This document shows, piece after piece, positions 23,747-35,372 of a stretch of 64,000 nucleotides of DNA. Position numbers and translations under genes: made by a program. This DNA is from Telopea speciosissima (lineage: Eukaryota > Streptophyta > Magnoliopsida > Proteales > Proteaceae). Position 1 is the first letter of the stretch; every line of letters starts with the position of its first letter. Under the pieces are notes generated by a model. That model was not told where the DNA came from. It did no database searches and was given only the letters and a program-made list of their open reading frames with translations. Where the stretch lies: positions 49,240,010 through 49,304,009 of the forward strand of contig NC_057925.1 in the NCBI RefSeq assembly GCF_018873765.1. Direction: 5' to 3'.

Positions 23747-24164
23747 ATTGGAAAACTATCACATTGGAGGAAAAGAATGTATTGAGGAAATTGTTTTTTG
23801 TACAGACAAGTCTCTCTCCCCCCCCCCCCCCCTCTGTGTTCCCTTCCTTATTTGTAAAGATGCAAGGGAAACATAGTTACATTAGGATGTAAATTTATTC
23901 TTACTTATTGATCCTTTCTATTCCCCCCCCCCCAAAAAAAAATCCTTTATGATAAATAATATAATAATTATGTAAGAGTTACATTGTTGTATACAAGTAC
24001 AATTATATAGGAGTAGGACCTAATAAATTCCCAGTCTATTAACTTCATTTCAACTATCCTAAAGAACATTCTGCCTGAAACTAACTAAATATATGATATT
24101 TCTTAAATAACTCACAAATTAAAAAAAAAAAAGAAAAAAAAAAAGAGAAGTAATAATCTCATGA

Positions 24165-25604
24165 CTAGGCTGGGCAGCCATCAACCATAATCTTTGGATC
24201 TCTAGGGCAAGTTGCTAAAAGGCAATGATCCCCTTCATCTGCACCCCACCAATCAGGACCAGATATACCATTCATTTGGAGAGTGAAATAGGCAAGGAGA
24301 ACCAAGAAAGCAACCCCTGCATCTAAGGCTGCTGAGAGAACATAATTATGCCTAGCCCACCATCCTCTGTACCTTCTATACACATAAACATTGAAGAAGA
24401 TACCAACTACTCCCCAAGTCCAATAGTTAACAGCCTTTGCCTCTGGCATGGAAGAAGCATTTAAGAAGATGAGAGGCATGTGAATGAGTTTTATCCATTT
24501 GTGTTGTGGAAACTTGTGACTTAACAGCCAAACTGGCAATGGTGAAATCAAACCAACAAGGAAAAACCAATTCAATTTTGTATAGACACCAAGCTTCCCA
24601 AACATTCTAAGTGGACCAACCACACCCCATATGATAGAAGCACTGTAGAAGACATTGTCACCTGGACATGTCCATGGACTTCCTTTGGGCAATTCACTAA
24701 TATCACAAATGTTCTCCACACTATTAAGAAGCCACCAAGCGGTCCCAAATGTGGTAAGGTTGTTGATCAATGTCCCTACCATCTACCTCAACCAAATCAC
24801 TGTATCAGCTCTTTAAAAAAACCTTAAAACTTGTAAAAGCTTCTAATAGGGAAAATAAGCAATTACCTGAACTAAGAACATAGACCTTGGAGGGATCTTC
24901 ATGTAGTGTCCTAGCTTTAAATCTGAAAGGAAAAAGACTGCTTGATCCATACTTATGTAACCATATGTCTTGAAAGCTACATTGGCTATGGGTCTCCCCG
25001 GGTAAAGATAACCGAAAATTAGCTCTGTGATCACATTTAGTCCAGGTTGCTGTACACAAACAATTAACATAACAAACTAGTTAGTAATATGATATATCCT
25101 CTCCATGTTTGTGAGTTGTGAAGAATTAATAACGTAGTAGGACAACAATTTGCAAAAGTAAAACTAAAGAGAATCAAACATACATAGAACACAAAGATTT
25201 ACGTGGTTCAGCCAATATGGAAAAACCAGAGCTTCCACTATTTTGATGACAAAAAAAAAAAAAAAAACAAAAAACTACAAAACCTTAATCATACACCTCC
25301 TTATGAGATAACACCCTATATATAGCGTCTTTGCCACGTTATAATATAGAAAAACCCTAATCCCTGAAAGTACAAAATTACCCTCTAGTATAAATGACTC
25401 CCCCCCCCCCCACAAAAAAAAAATAAAAATAAATAAATAAATAAAGGCTCAGAGGGCTCCTCCCTCTACATCCTTGGGCAGGGGCTGCCTGTCCCCTTGC
25501 AACCTCCAAGGCCCACGAATGGGACCACTCTTGGGGAAAAATCAACAGTACTTTCTGGATTAAGCTGAGATCAGGCTTCACCAATAATAGTGTGTATGTG
25601 TTTT

Positions 25605-25655
<51 letters not shown>

Positions 25656-28600
25656 ACTTGGTTTGTAGTTGCTTTTACTACACCAATGGGCAATGTAAAA
25701 ACTAGACCCAAAGTGATGGCTAATAGGACTCCCCAGTAAGGAAGTTGTAGTTTTCCACCAAAACCTTCACAAGTAAAAATAGCAAATGGAAGCACTACCA
25801 CAAAGATTGTGTAAAACCACCATTGTGGAACTGAGACATAATTCTTCATTAACCTGTTATGAACATCTCCATACTTATCTTGTATGCTTGACCTCATTTG
25901 TCTCCAAATTGATCTGTGAAGTGATACAACCAAGATCATATTAGTTTCAATCTATAATTTGTCTGAGAGGTACCATAGAACAGAGTAATAATCTCTTGGT
26001 TACTTACTTACCTTCCATTAAAAAGGGCCACATGAGAGACAGTAGCAGCTAATGCTGCAAAGCTTGTACCATAAGTAAATGCAAAAATGATACTGAGATA
26101 GACCTTACTGTAACTATCATAAGCTTGTTGATCAAAAGTTAAAGTCTCCTGGTTCAAGATCCGTGTGACATCGTAGTGGTTTCCAGATTCATCAAATGTG
26201 TGGCTTGAGAAGATGGGAAATCGCTTGGCTTCAAAGGCATTAGTCCAATAAACGATTGGGACTGCAACATAAAGTGCAAGGAAGGCACCCACAAGGGAAC
26301 AAATTATGGAGTAGGCAGGGAAGGCCAATGGACTATCTAAAAAGGATGAGACCACATTCCAGTCAAGCCCAAATGATAGAAGGCCCAGACCTTGTACACC
26401 TCCACCGATTTGGTGGGCTGTGATTGAGTTGGGCCATATCCAACAAATGAAAGAGAGTGCAGTTATTGATGGGAATAAATAGGTTGGGATAACAGAGTAA
26501 GCAAAGCAGGAACCAAGGGCTATGAGGAAGAATTGAAGTCTTGTCAATCTACCCTTTGGCCTACGTTCCTTCTCATGTAAAGCCCTGCAAGATCAAAGCC
26601 CAAGAAGGTTATCTCTCTCACACACACACAACTACAGTTACAAGAGGAGAGGGGGCAAATTTAGCTCGTCTCCGAGGAGGCGTGCACCCAGGGTGCTGCC
26701 AGGGGGCATCCAGCGGTTGAGCGGTGCCGCACACATCAACATCTCGGCTCATGCCTAGGGATGTGTGCGGCACAGCCTAACGGCTGGCAGTGCCCTGGGT
26801 GTTCCCTGCTCCCTGGAAATGATCCTGATCCGGGGAGGGGGTGATGTCTTACGGCATAAGGTGAAGACAGGAGATTCAATCAGGAACACACACACACACA
26901 TCCCTGCAAGATCCAAGCCCAAGGTGGAACACTTCCCCTTTGGGTTCATAAATACCTTCCTATGTTTTAGTATTTTCTAAAATACCCTTTAAGATCCCAT
27001 TTCCTTGGCTACCTTGTAGCAGTAAAATTTCATCCCAAGAAGGTTCACTAATTACAATTACTCTCTCTCTCTCTCTCTCTCAAATAATGAACTATATAAT
27101 GTGTTAGTGAGTGAATGTAAGCGTATCAATCGGTCGGTTCAGTCCAGTTTCAGTCTTGAATCATTTCTTTTTTTTTTTGTTGGTAAACGATTGAATCGTT
27201 TTTAGTAGTTTACTGGGCCAAACAGAAATTAAACCATTTTCAGTTTTGGTCAGTTTCATCTTCTTATGGGTGTTTTGTTGTTGGTTTATATCATGCTACT
27301 ATTGGCCAGGTTCGGTGAAGAAAAGGGAAAATCCAATGGATTCGATCTAGTCTCGATTTTTTATCGGATCTGTTCAGTTTTCAGTTTCAGTCGTGCATTA
27401 TGTTGGTTTGGATTGGTTTCGATTTCTACCAATTTCAAAAATTCCAACCTGAAACCAAATCGATAGGGGTTTGATACAATTCAGTTCGGGGAGAATCAAT
27501 CGCTTTTGATCGATCCAACCGGTTCAGGCTAAACTTTAGCACCCTAAGTGTATGTATGCATGCGAGTGTGTGTTTGAGAGAGAGAGAGACCTGAATAGGG
27601 ACACTTGAACGAGGGAGACTGGCCACCACATGTAGGGTGAATCGACTAAGTACTTCCTGAAGAGACCAGCCCAACCATATCCAAGCATCTGTTTGTCACC
27701 GGAAAGGAAAAGGAGGAACACATTTAGTAAAATTGTTGAACAATATGTACCCATACTTACAAATCAAGTGAAATATTATTTAGGGTAAAAGCTGGGCACA
27801 TTAGCACTGTGCTTGTCTGCCTCTCTCCTCACCCCTATGGAAGAGTCCCCTGCCCCTCACATCTCAGCCCCATAGGAGAGGGGGCTTTTCCATGGGATGA
27901 GGAGAGAAGCAGAAACACTGCTGGGCACAGAACTAGCATGCCCAACTTTTACTCTGGTGTAGGTTGGGCACGTCGCTAGCGACTAGCGTGCCCTCCCATT
28001 GGTTGAGCTGCTAGTTCCAGGAAAACTCGCGGTGTGTCCAATCTCCGTCCATTTATTTGTAAAAAAATCATGGTTTTTCTCCTCTTGAGTCCTATGACAT
28101 GGAAAACTATTCGCCAAACATATATTAGATCAAATTATATATATATTTTATGGGAAAAAGATCTCTACTTGGTGGTGTTTCCTACGCCCTCTCACTTGGC
28201 ATCGTGAGATGACGCCTCTACTCAGGCCCTCTGGATAGATACTTAGGCGTGCTCACTCATTGACCCAGACACTTGTGTAGAGATCATGCAACCAAGTAGA
28301 GATCTCTTGCCCATATTTTATATGTGGCAGAAGGAACTCTATTTGGGAGCGTGTGCCTATACACAAACATAGGGGAGAGCGGAATGACCTCTCTTGGCCC
28401 CATGAAAGGTGTAAAATTCTGCCCCTGTTCATGTTTCTGCGTGTGCTCCCATTGATTCTTGTGCTGGTGCAGGGACCATGCTACTAGACAAATCTTAATT
28501 ACATATATGGAATATTTAAATGACCCCAATATATAAAAATTAAAGGATCGAGTTTTTCTCCATCCACAGTGATCCCATTCACCACGGGGCATGAGAAGAC

Positions 28601-29369
28601 AAAACAGGCATCGGGATGGTAGAGAACATACTAAAATCCTATTAGCTAGGCGTTTGTGAACCTTAGGATGGTGGGTGAAGCGTCCTCTAGACTCTAGTGG
28701 AAAACTTTCTCCAAAAACTAAATAAAAAACGAGGGGAGCAAGACGGCAAGAATAGAGATATATATACCTGGGTGGATAGAGCAAGCAAGACGGCAAGAAT
28801 GGGTTGGATGTCCTTCTTGTAGAAAACTTTGAGAATGGTGACAATGTGGAGTGCATAAACGCCACCACTTCCAACGTTAGCAAAGATGGTAATGAGAACG
28901 TGCTCTTTCATGTTGAATGGTCCTGGGTTCAATGAGAATGACCACCCAGTCATCGGCACCGTTATTATTTTCTCCGGCAACGTCGCAGCCATTAACTTTC
29001 CCACCGGAAGAATAATTAATTGGACTGAAATGGATCTGATATTCAACGGGTTCTGTCGGTACCGGAAAAACTGGTTTATGAAGGAAAGCAGAACGCATGA
29101 AGAGATCCCCAATACCCATGTTCGGAATGTTAGACATGGCAACGTTTGATCGTCGGTAATCGGAACTGTGAGCCTCACTTGCTCTATTGGACTATCATTA
29201 ACCTCTCCACCTGCAACATCTCATGTGCTTAGTTCCAATCTTCCATCACCATTCACCAATCATAAACGAAATAAGAGAGAGAGAGAGAGAGAGAGAGATA
29301 GATACCGATGGATTGGGTTTGGGCTGGTGAGTTACATGGAGAGGAACCATTGTTGATAGAACTTGTCAT
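24165..29369 (-). CDS. Oligopeptide transporter (OPT family), copy B
   Basis: Paralogue of the plus-strand OPT gene, in tail-to-tail orientation. Exons on the minus strand: 29369-29306, 29210-28768, 27688-27591, 26584-26012, 25913-25658, 25049-24867, 24782-24165; total 744 residues, all GT-AG, no stops. Exons 2 to 6 have exactly the same lengths as in copy A (443, 98, 573, 256, 183 nt). Only exon 1 differs (64 nt, [17 protein letters not shown]...), so the cytosolic tail is different. Both family motifs are canonical: [13 protein letters not shown] and [12 protein letters not shown]. Ends ...[12 protein letters not shown]. It should be a membrane peptide-type transporter; substrate unknown. 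Introns hold a hAT-like element, MITEs and GT/GA microsatellites. Confidence 0.92.
25180..25580. repeat. TE-derived insertion in OPT-B intron 5
   Basis: Contains ACACAAAGATTTACGTGGTT, a motif repeated at about 30048-30066, followed by poly-A tracts and a GC-rich block at 25445-25540. The shared motif suggests remnants of one repeat family, but the ends could not be set. Confidence 0.4.
25603..25650. repeat. GT/GA microsatellite next to OPT-B exon 5 donor
   Basis: About eight GT followed by about fourteen GA units. On the gene's strand this is a TC/AC tract beginning only a few bases after the GTAAAA donor. Confidence 0.85.
26690..26815. mobile_element. Palindromic MITE, GCATCCAGCCGTT family
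   Basis: Left arm GCATCCAGCGGTTGAGCGG with GTGCCGCACACATC; right arm GATGTGTGCGGCACAGCC then AACGGCTGG. Homologous to the element at 11338-11462. In OPT-B intron 3. Confidence 0.65.
27118..27546. mobile_element. hAT-like GGGTGTCAA-family element in OPT-B intron 3
   Basis: 429 bp; left end TAAGCGTATCAA, right end inverted TTAGGGTGCTAA. Flanked by AGTGAATG (27110-27117) and AGTGTATG (27547-27554), an 8 bp duplication with one mismatch. Interior is rich in GGTTCAG/TCGGTTT words; no coding region. Confidence 0.65.
28151..28313. mobile_element. Palindromic MITE, ACTTGGTGGTGTTTCC family
   Basis: Left arm GGGAAAAAGATCTCTACTTG; right arm inverted GGGCAAGAGATCTCTACTTG. Followed directly at 28321-28480 by another element with GAACTCTATTTGGGAGCGTG. 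In OPT-B intron 2. Confidence 0.65.
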
Positions 29370-29371
29370 CT

Positions 29372-30920
29372 TTCACCTTGTGCTTAGAACTGAGGTGAAG
29401 ACCCTCTTTCTAACTCAACTTACAACTTATAAAGGAAGAGCTGAAAGCCCAAGTACTGATAATAGAAATACTGTTTCCAAAAAATAAAAAAAGATAATAG
29501 AAATAGAAATACTCCCGCCTCGTTGTGTCTTGGCAGCACGGTCTTGCCGCGTAACTCGGCAGTAGAGGATCCAAATTGCCTTAGATTGCATGTTGTACTT
29601 TTCTTTTGGCCCCTCTTTTATGTTCGTATTATTTTTAGCTCTATGAATGTATTTTCTTATCGATCAACAAAACAAAGAAAAGGGTTTTGCTATTTTCTAA
29701 CCAAGCACTAGTTATATGGAGCTATCATCGATTAATTAGGTTGATGATTTTGTCTTTTGAAGAAATCATTTAATGTAAAAATAAGGATATTTTGAATAAC
29801 CGAGATTTCAGATTTACATCATCTTCATGTCAATATCACAATGATATTTTGTCTTTTCTATGCCACATAGGTGTTGAATGCTCAATCTAACAATACGTGT
29901 TTATACCAAGATTAACCTTTAAAAAAAGGAGAGAAAAACAAACAGAGCAATGCTGGCGTGGCCACAAAACTAGGATTAAAAATGTCATGCTTGTGTAAAT
30001 TACACAGAAAACTTATAGAAATCACAAAGAACAATCACACAGTTGCACACAAAGATTTACGTGGTTCGACAAGACTGCCTATGTCCATGGTGAGAAGAAA
30101 TATGCTTCACTATCAGTGGAGAATAGAGTTACAATCGCTCATTCTCACACTTCTCTCATATTGATTACAAAGAAAGAACTCTCGCTACAAATTTATAGAA
30201 AAATCATATACATAAAATTTACCGAAATACACATATAATTCTAAAGTAGCTTTTCAGAATTGGGCTCTTCGGTATCAGAAAATTTTTTGCTACTACTTGG
30301 GTTGCAGGAACTTTCCTGCTACCCACGCTCGAAGCCAAAGAAATAGAATGATGCACTTCCCTTTGGGTTCATAAATATTCTCCTAGGTTTTAGTATTTTC
30401 TATAATAACCCATCAAGATTCCATTTCTTTGGTTGCTAGCCCACTTATGATGGGTACCTAAAATTTCTAAACCTGTATAAAATAGTTAGTTGATGCGAGG
30501 AAAACTGCCTAATTCTCTACTCTAATAAATAAAAAAATAAAGAAGAATGAGACACTATTCAATCATTTTTGTTTTGTGTTTGTAGGACTTAACGTATATA
30601 GCAAACTAGCCCTGCAATTCTTTATCTAAGGAAGTTCTAAAGGATTTGTAGTTATTAATACTAGTATGATTTGATGAAATTTGAGAGCGATTGAGTGAGA
30701 TGGAAGCCAACTTTGGGACCTCTCCACCGCTAGCTACATATGGAGTGTTGGAGTGAGAATCAAGCTATTATTAATTTCATGTCATAGTTTTGAGTTGGGA
30801 CAAAGAGTCTTAGTTTGACTAACCTCACCCCTAAATTCAGAAAAGCTATAGCTGTTAGTTAATATTTTATGGACAAAGTTTTGCTCCACCCATTGAGGAA
30901 GGTTCACCTATCGAATAATT
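29372..30920. other. Intergenic sequence upstream of OPT-B
   Basis: No gene found. It contains the ACACAAAGATTTACGTGGTT motif at about 30048-30066, followed by a CTCCTAGGTTTTAGTATTTT block (about 30370-30400) that also occurs near 26955-26980 and resembles 31110-31140. These are dispersed repeat scraps. Confidence 0.45.
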
Positions 30921-30923
30921 ATC

Positions 30924-31083
30924 CTCTCCAATTCGCGGGCACCTCCAATTCCTCCAATTCCTCTAAAAGGGAGTGGACCTATCTTGGGCAGTATTTTCAG
31001 GCAGGGGTTGGGTGATCATTTCCACCCCCATGTGAGGAATTGGAGGAATTGGAGGGAGCAATGAATTGGAGGGGATAACGATT
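30924..31083. mobile_element. Palindromic MITE, GTGGACC...GGTCATTT family
   Basis: Left arm CACCTCCAATTCCTCCAATT; right arm GAGGAATTGGAGGAATTGGA. Core AGTGGACCTATCTTGGGCAG and GGTGATCATTTCCACCCCC. The repeated CTCCAATTC units within the arms appear to be a small internal duplication. Confidence 0.65.
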
Positions 31084-31099
31084 CTTCACCCACCATCTT

Positions 31100-31790
31100 A
31101 GGGTTCACAAACCCCTCCTAGGATTTTGGTATGTTCCAAAATACCCTTCGGCCGATATCCATACTCGCCTTCTCCCATTTTATAGTATACTATATAGCCT
31201 CATGAATTTCATGGCTATCTCCACATGTTGATCAATGGCCGATTCCACAGTGTATGAAACATATAGACAATGGATTAGCTTCACCTAACAGCAACCCTAC
31301 AAATAAGAGTCACCAAACCAATATCAATCTCATTTGCTCTTTAGATAATGCAGCCTTGTTGGATGCTAGGAATTGGTCTATGGTTTCAATAAAACTTAAT
31401 TAGGTGAGTCTAATTTTATTAATTAATCCAATTTAATGTCTTAACTTCTACCCAAGCTTCATATTTATAGAGAAAAATAAAAACCTTAAATCTTAAGCTT
31501 GCTTCTACCCCTAATAATCTATCATAAAATAAAAGGAAAAACTAGCCAAGGTAACCAAACCACCATGGAGGGGTCTAAGTCACATAAAATCCTAAAAAAA
31601 AAGGGAATAAAATACATAGGAATAACCCCAAAATCGTCCAACTATGCTGGCCTATGGGTGGCGGTTTCTCTTCTTTATCCAAAAGTCAATAATCTCCCAT
31701 AAACAAACAAGAGAAGATCTTCAAAAATCTGTACTCTCTCTCTCCTCGAAATCTTCCAAGTGGCTGTCCATGTGTGCTTTCAATACCAAT
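31100..31790. other. Intergenic, AT-rich, no feature resolved
   Basis: No coding region or clear element ends. A short AATAAAACTTAATTAGGTG segment and poly-A tracts are present. Confidence 0.4.
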
Positions 31791-31799
31791 CCGATATTG

Positions 31800-32070
31800 A
31801 CTCTTATCGATCTGGTACGAGACCGACCCATATCGTATCGATATCGATATGATACCATATCCATATGTTATATATCACAATGATGATCATGATATCAATT
31901 TTTTTCGACCATTCTTTTCTTCCCCTTCGTGCAATCGAATCCATTTTCAATATCAATTCAATACCGACTCATTATTGATTCAATACGAGACTAACCCATA
32001 TTATATCAATATCAATACAATACCATACACAATATATTGCTATGATGAGCACACCATATTGTGGAATCCT
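31800..32070. repeat. Dispersed repeat, copy 1 (ATATCGATATC-rich)
   Basis: The order ACGAGACCGACCCATATCG, GATATCAATTTTTTTCGACC, CTTCCCCTTCGTGCAA, ACTCATTATTGATTC, GAGACTAACCCATAT, ATATTGCTA is repeated at 47725-48005. Each copy contains two halves of a shorter internal repeat. Unknown class, possibly noncoding TE. Confidence 0.65.
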
Positions 32071-32182
32071 TTTGTCGATATCAATTTTTTGCCAATACCA
32101 AAAATTAATGAAGAATAAAATTATAACAAAATTGATAACTTTTAAATAAAAAAAATGGAGAGAGAGTAATTGGGAGCGCAAG

Positions 32183-32399
32183 GATTCCGCCTTGATTGTT
32201 AGCTCATCTATCCTTCTATCTTGATGAATGTAATTTTATCTTTGTTCCAAGGGCTATTAACTCTTTTGTTGATTCCCTTGCTAGGAGGTTATTGTCTGTC
32301 ACGTATAGGGCAGTTTGGCCCAATTCTGATCCTCTTCTATCTGTTATAGTTACAGGTGATACAGATGACAAGCATGTAATCCATGATGATCAATAGATT
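32183..32399 (+). pseudogene. LINE-type RNase H domain fragment
   Basis: The frame reads AHLSFYLDECNFIFVPRAIN then SFVDSLARRLL and stops at 32395. The F-V-P-R-x-x-N-x-x-x-D-S-L-A pattern is typical of the C-terminal RNase H-like region (RVT_3) of plant non-LTR retroposons. Only this tail survives; no RT or endonuclease region is nearby. Confidence 0.55.
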
Positions 32400-32539
32400 A
32401 TCTTTGGCAGAGCACATTAGAGTGAGAGAGTAACCGGTTCAAGCATCACCAAACTTCTCTTGCTTCTCCAGGAAATCTAGAGAATTCAATCAGTCATGAT
32501 CCCAGTGCATGGATACCAAAGAATTCAGTTAGTTTAAAC

Positions 32540-33094
32540 TAGGGGTGAAACAGGGCCGGGTTTGGTAAAACCCTAGCTCAATCCTGAGTCCTCTTAGCTC
32601 AACCCAAGCCCAACCTAGCCCTAGGTCGGATTGAATTATCTCAACCCAGGCACAACCCTGCCGGGCTCAGTCCAACCTAGCCCAGCCCAGCCGTGATTGA
32701 CCTTGATCGGGCCGGGTTGGCCCTGATTTTTTCCATTTACATCCTCCTATGCATTAAAAAAATGAGATATATGTGATTGGATATTGGTTTGTTTCATACT
32801 CAATTGACTATTAGACTTTTCTTTGGGTTAAAAAACTTTACCCAATCTTAAAGTTGTAAATATTTTCGTTTAATAGATCAATTAGATACTAAACAAAAAT
32901 TGTAAAATATAAACAATAAATTGTAAAGCATAACCTAACATAGGGTTGGGCTGGCCTCAACCCTGGCCCAACCCGACTTTGACCCAAGGTTGGAAAATTT
33001 CAACCCCAACCCACCCTCAGGTTTGAAAAATCGAACCCAGGCCTCGTTCAAGCTCAGGGCAAGACAGGATTGACAGGGCCAAACTTACACCTTA
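32540..33094. mobile_element. TAGGGGTGAAAC hAT-like element, copy 1
   Basis: Starts TAGGGGTGAAACAGGGCC and ends near GGGCCAAACTTACACCTTA. It aligns along its length with 41823-42459: CCCTAGGTCGG, TTTACATCCTCCTATGC, TTGGTTTGTTTCATACTCAA, TAAAGCATAACCTAACA and GGTTTGAAAAAT blocks occur in order. Noncoding. A target duplication is not evident here but is at the other copy. Confidence 0.65.
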
Positions 33095-33389
33095 ATTCTC
33101 ATCTAATGGTAGAGATACGTTTGCAAGAATCTTTCAAAATACATGAGAGATTTATACAATAAATGAAATTTTAGGGGTGGTAGACTTAATTGTTTTTTTT
33201 TTGGTTGATAGAAACCCCAAGAGTCGTAAACACACAATTTACCTTTCCTAAAACATGAGAAGCACGTGAAGGTTAAAAAGACAAAACTCCAAACATGAGA
33301 AGTACGTGAACGTTAAGTTAAGTTAACGCCCTTCAGCTATTTCTCCTCTCAGGTTCTCGTTCTTCTACCAGAAAAAGGTTCACGCTCTG

Positions 33390-33600
33390 CAAACCCTTGG
33401 TAGATACGGCAGCACTCTTTCCGACCAAAAACGAAACGAAACTCCCCCCAATAGCGCATCCTAACCCCTTATTTGTTCCCCCCAAAAACACTTTCAGAAA
33501 CCCTAAGACCTCTCAGCGCACGGTACCTTTCCCAGTTTCCGGAGGGAGGGAAGTAGCAACTCAGCAACCTGCGGAAAAAACACTTAGAAGGTAAAACAGA
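33390..33600 (+). other. Open frame with donor-like end, uncertain exon
   Basis: A 66-codon open frame (...PIAHPNPLFVPPKNTFRNPK...) lacks an ATG start and is followed by AGAAG/GTAAAA, which resembles a splice donor. It could be a transit-peptide-like first exon of an unrecognised gene, but nothing downstream continues it, so it is not called as a gene. Confidence 0.2.
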
Positions 33601-33656
33601 GAAACGCTGGCAGACTTTGTTGTATCTATCCACTTGCATTTATGTATTTTGATTTA

Positions 33657-34456
33657 GAGTAAATTATTCAGTCATCCCCTAGCCTTTCTCACAAGTACGC
33701 GAACATCCCTATGTTTCTTATAATTACTCAAATCTCTCCTACTTTTAAAATCTCATTGCACTTAATCCCAGTCCGTTAGTATTTTTAGGTTAACTAACAG
33801 CTGAATTTTTACAACAAGCAAACCCGACCATAGTACCCATTTGCCCCTTTAGGAAGTTACCCTTTTGCCCTTAATGAATGGCGAACTCAAATCCCAATCT
33901 CATCGTCGTGTTCTATCTCCCAAAACTTCTCAAGTCTCAACTCAGCCCTAACATGCAAATCTGATCGATCGATCCACCTGTGCACTGAGAAAGGAATTGG
34001 TTAGGATTTGGGGATTTAGGGTTTCGAAGGATTTTGAGGTTGGGTTTTGTTAGTGAACCAAAACTGGGAGGGTTAATTGGCCGGTTTTGGTTTCCCCCTG
34101 GTTCTTTAATAACTTTGAATTTGATAATCTACAACCATTAGATTTGAAGGTCGGTGATGGATTGAGAGAAATTTCAGTCGCTAGAGGTGAATTTGTAGTT
34201 GCCTCTTGTTCTTCAACCCTTCTCCCCTCTCCTCTACTCGTTTGAAATGGTGTGGATAATGAAAGAAAGATCAAGTTTTGATCGTTTATAAGTAAAGATA
34301 TTTTGGTCACAATAGATTTTTTACTAACACCGTTAACGAGCTAGGATTAAGTGCAACGAGTTTGAAAAGTAGGGGAGGTTGGAGTAATTGTAAAAAATGC
34401 AAGGGAGGTTTGCATATTTATTAGAAAGGTTATGGGAGGTTTGAGTAATTTAATTA
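33657..34456. mobile_element. Mutator-like element with long inverted repeats and 9 bp duplication
   Basis: 800 bp; the terminal ~130 bp on each side pair as imperfect inverted repeats (for example CCTACTTTTAAAATCTCATT against CCTACTTTTCAAACTCGTTG, each followed by GCACTTAATCC). It is flanked by TTTGATTTA at 33648-33656 and 34457-34465. The interior has no transposase; an 86-codon minus-strand frame there is not recognised. A copy of its right end with flank recurs inverted at 39740-39933. Confidence 0.75.
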
Positions 34457-34594
34457 TTTGATTTATTGGTCTATTTCAGTTATTTTCTTCTTTTCTAGTA
34501 TCTTAAGTGTTTTTTAAACTTTAACTGCACTTTCATTTTCTCAAAATTTTATTACTAGCTCAGATTGAATCATATACTGAAAGTGGTCAAGATT
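34402..34594. repeat. Inverted duplicated segment, partner at 39740-39933
   Basis: Covers the right terminus of the Mutator-like element and ~130 bp of flank, including TTATTTTCTTCTTTTCTAGT and TGAATCATATACTGAAAGTG. The reverse complement appears at 39740-39933 with the flank and the element end in the same relation, showing duplication of a host segment after the insertion. Confidence 0.75.
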
Positions 34595-34715
34595 AGGGTT
34601 AGGGCCAGCCCGGCCATAGATGGTGAAATAGGGTCTGGGCCAATCAAGGCAGGCTTGGGCTTGGCTGAGCCCGTTAGGGTTAGGGTCAGGGTAGGGTCAG
34701 GGTCAGGGTTGAGGT
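34592..34715. repeat. GGGTTAGGG/GGGTCAGGG-rich tract
   Basis: Contains AGGGTTAGGG, then later TTAGGGTTAGGGTCAGGG with further GGGTCAGGG units. It is plausibly part of a GGGCC-rich hAT-like element such as those at 32540 and 41823, rather than telomeric. Confidence 0.45.
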
Positions 34716-34719
34716 TTTT

Positions 34720-35364
34720 AGTGGATGATGTTTCTGATTTATTTAATAATTAATTTTTATGATTTTTTTTTATGAATATTCAATTTTATGGCAAGTGGTT
34801 TCTTTGATAGGGTATTAATTTATTTATAAATTATAATGATTCTGATGTAGTTTGTAGTTGACTCATTCTTCTACCATATTGCGTTGTTATGGCTTCTTTA
34901 TAGATTTTGATTTGCATATAAGGAGATTTATTTCATTGTTTTGGATATCATGTTTTCTTTATATTTATAATTTTATTTTATAATTATATATTGTGATGAT
35001 TTTAGTTTATTCATTTGTTTGTTTTTTTTTTTTTTTATGAATATAATTTGGCATCTTTTGATTTTTATTTTTGATGGTTTTTATATGATTTCAGTTTTTT
35101 CCCTGCAGAAGGCGTTTCAGCTACTGTCGCATGTGCAATGTGTTTTGATCTTAAAATATTTGATGATACATGTTGGAGCCTTCTTGGTTAATTATTCAAT
35201 TTCCTTGGAATGGGTGGACTCGGCAAATTCGGTAGGGCCATGTTAGATGCTCATTGAAGTTGAAATGATTGACTACTGAATATTGACACAGAATCACATT
35301 TGTCCTTGTGGTCAAAAAAGAAAAATCTTCTTGGAATATGCTTGGTATTTCTAAACAAGGTACA
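34720..35364. other. AT-rich unassigned sequence
   Basis: Long T-rich stretches and a short region at 35100-35240 with mildly coding-like composition, but no family recognised and no reliable start or splice structure. Confidence 0.35.
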
Positions 35365-35372
35365 GATTGCTA

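Noticed and set aside
33397..33594. 66-codon plus-strand frame with transit-peptide-like composition
   Set aside because: No ATG and no downstream exon; listed only as uncertain.
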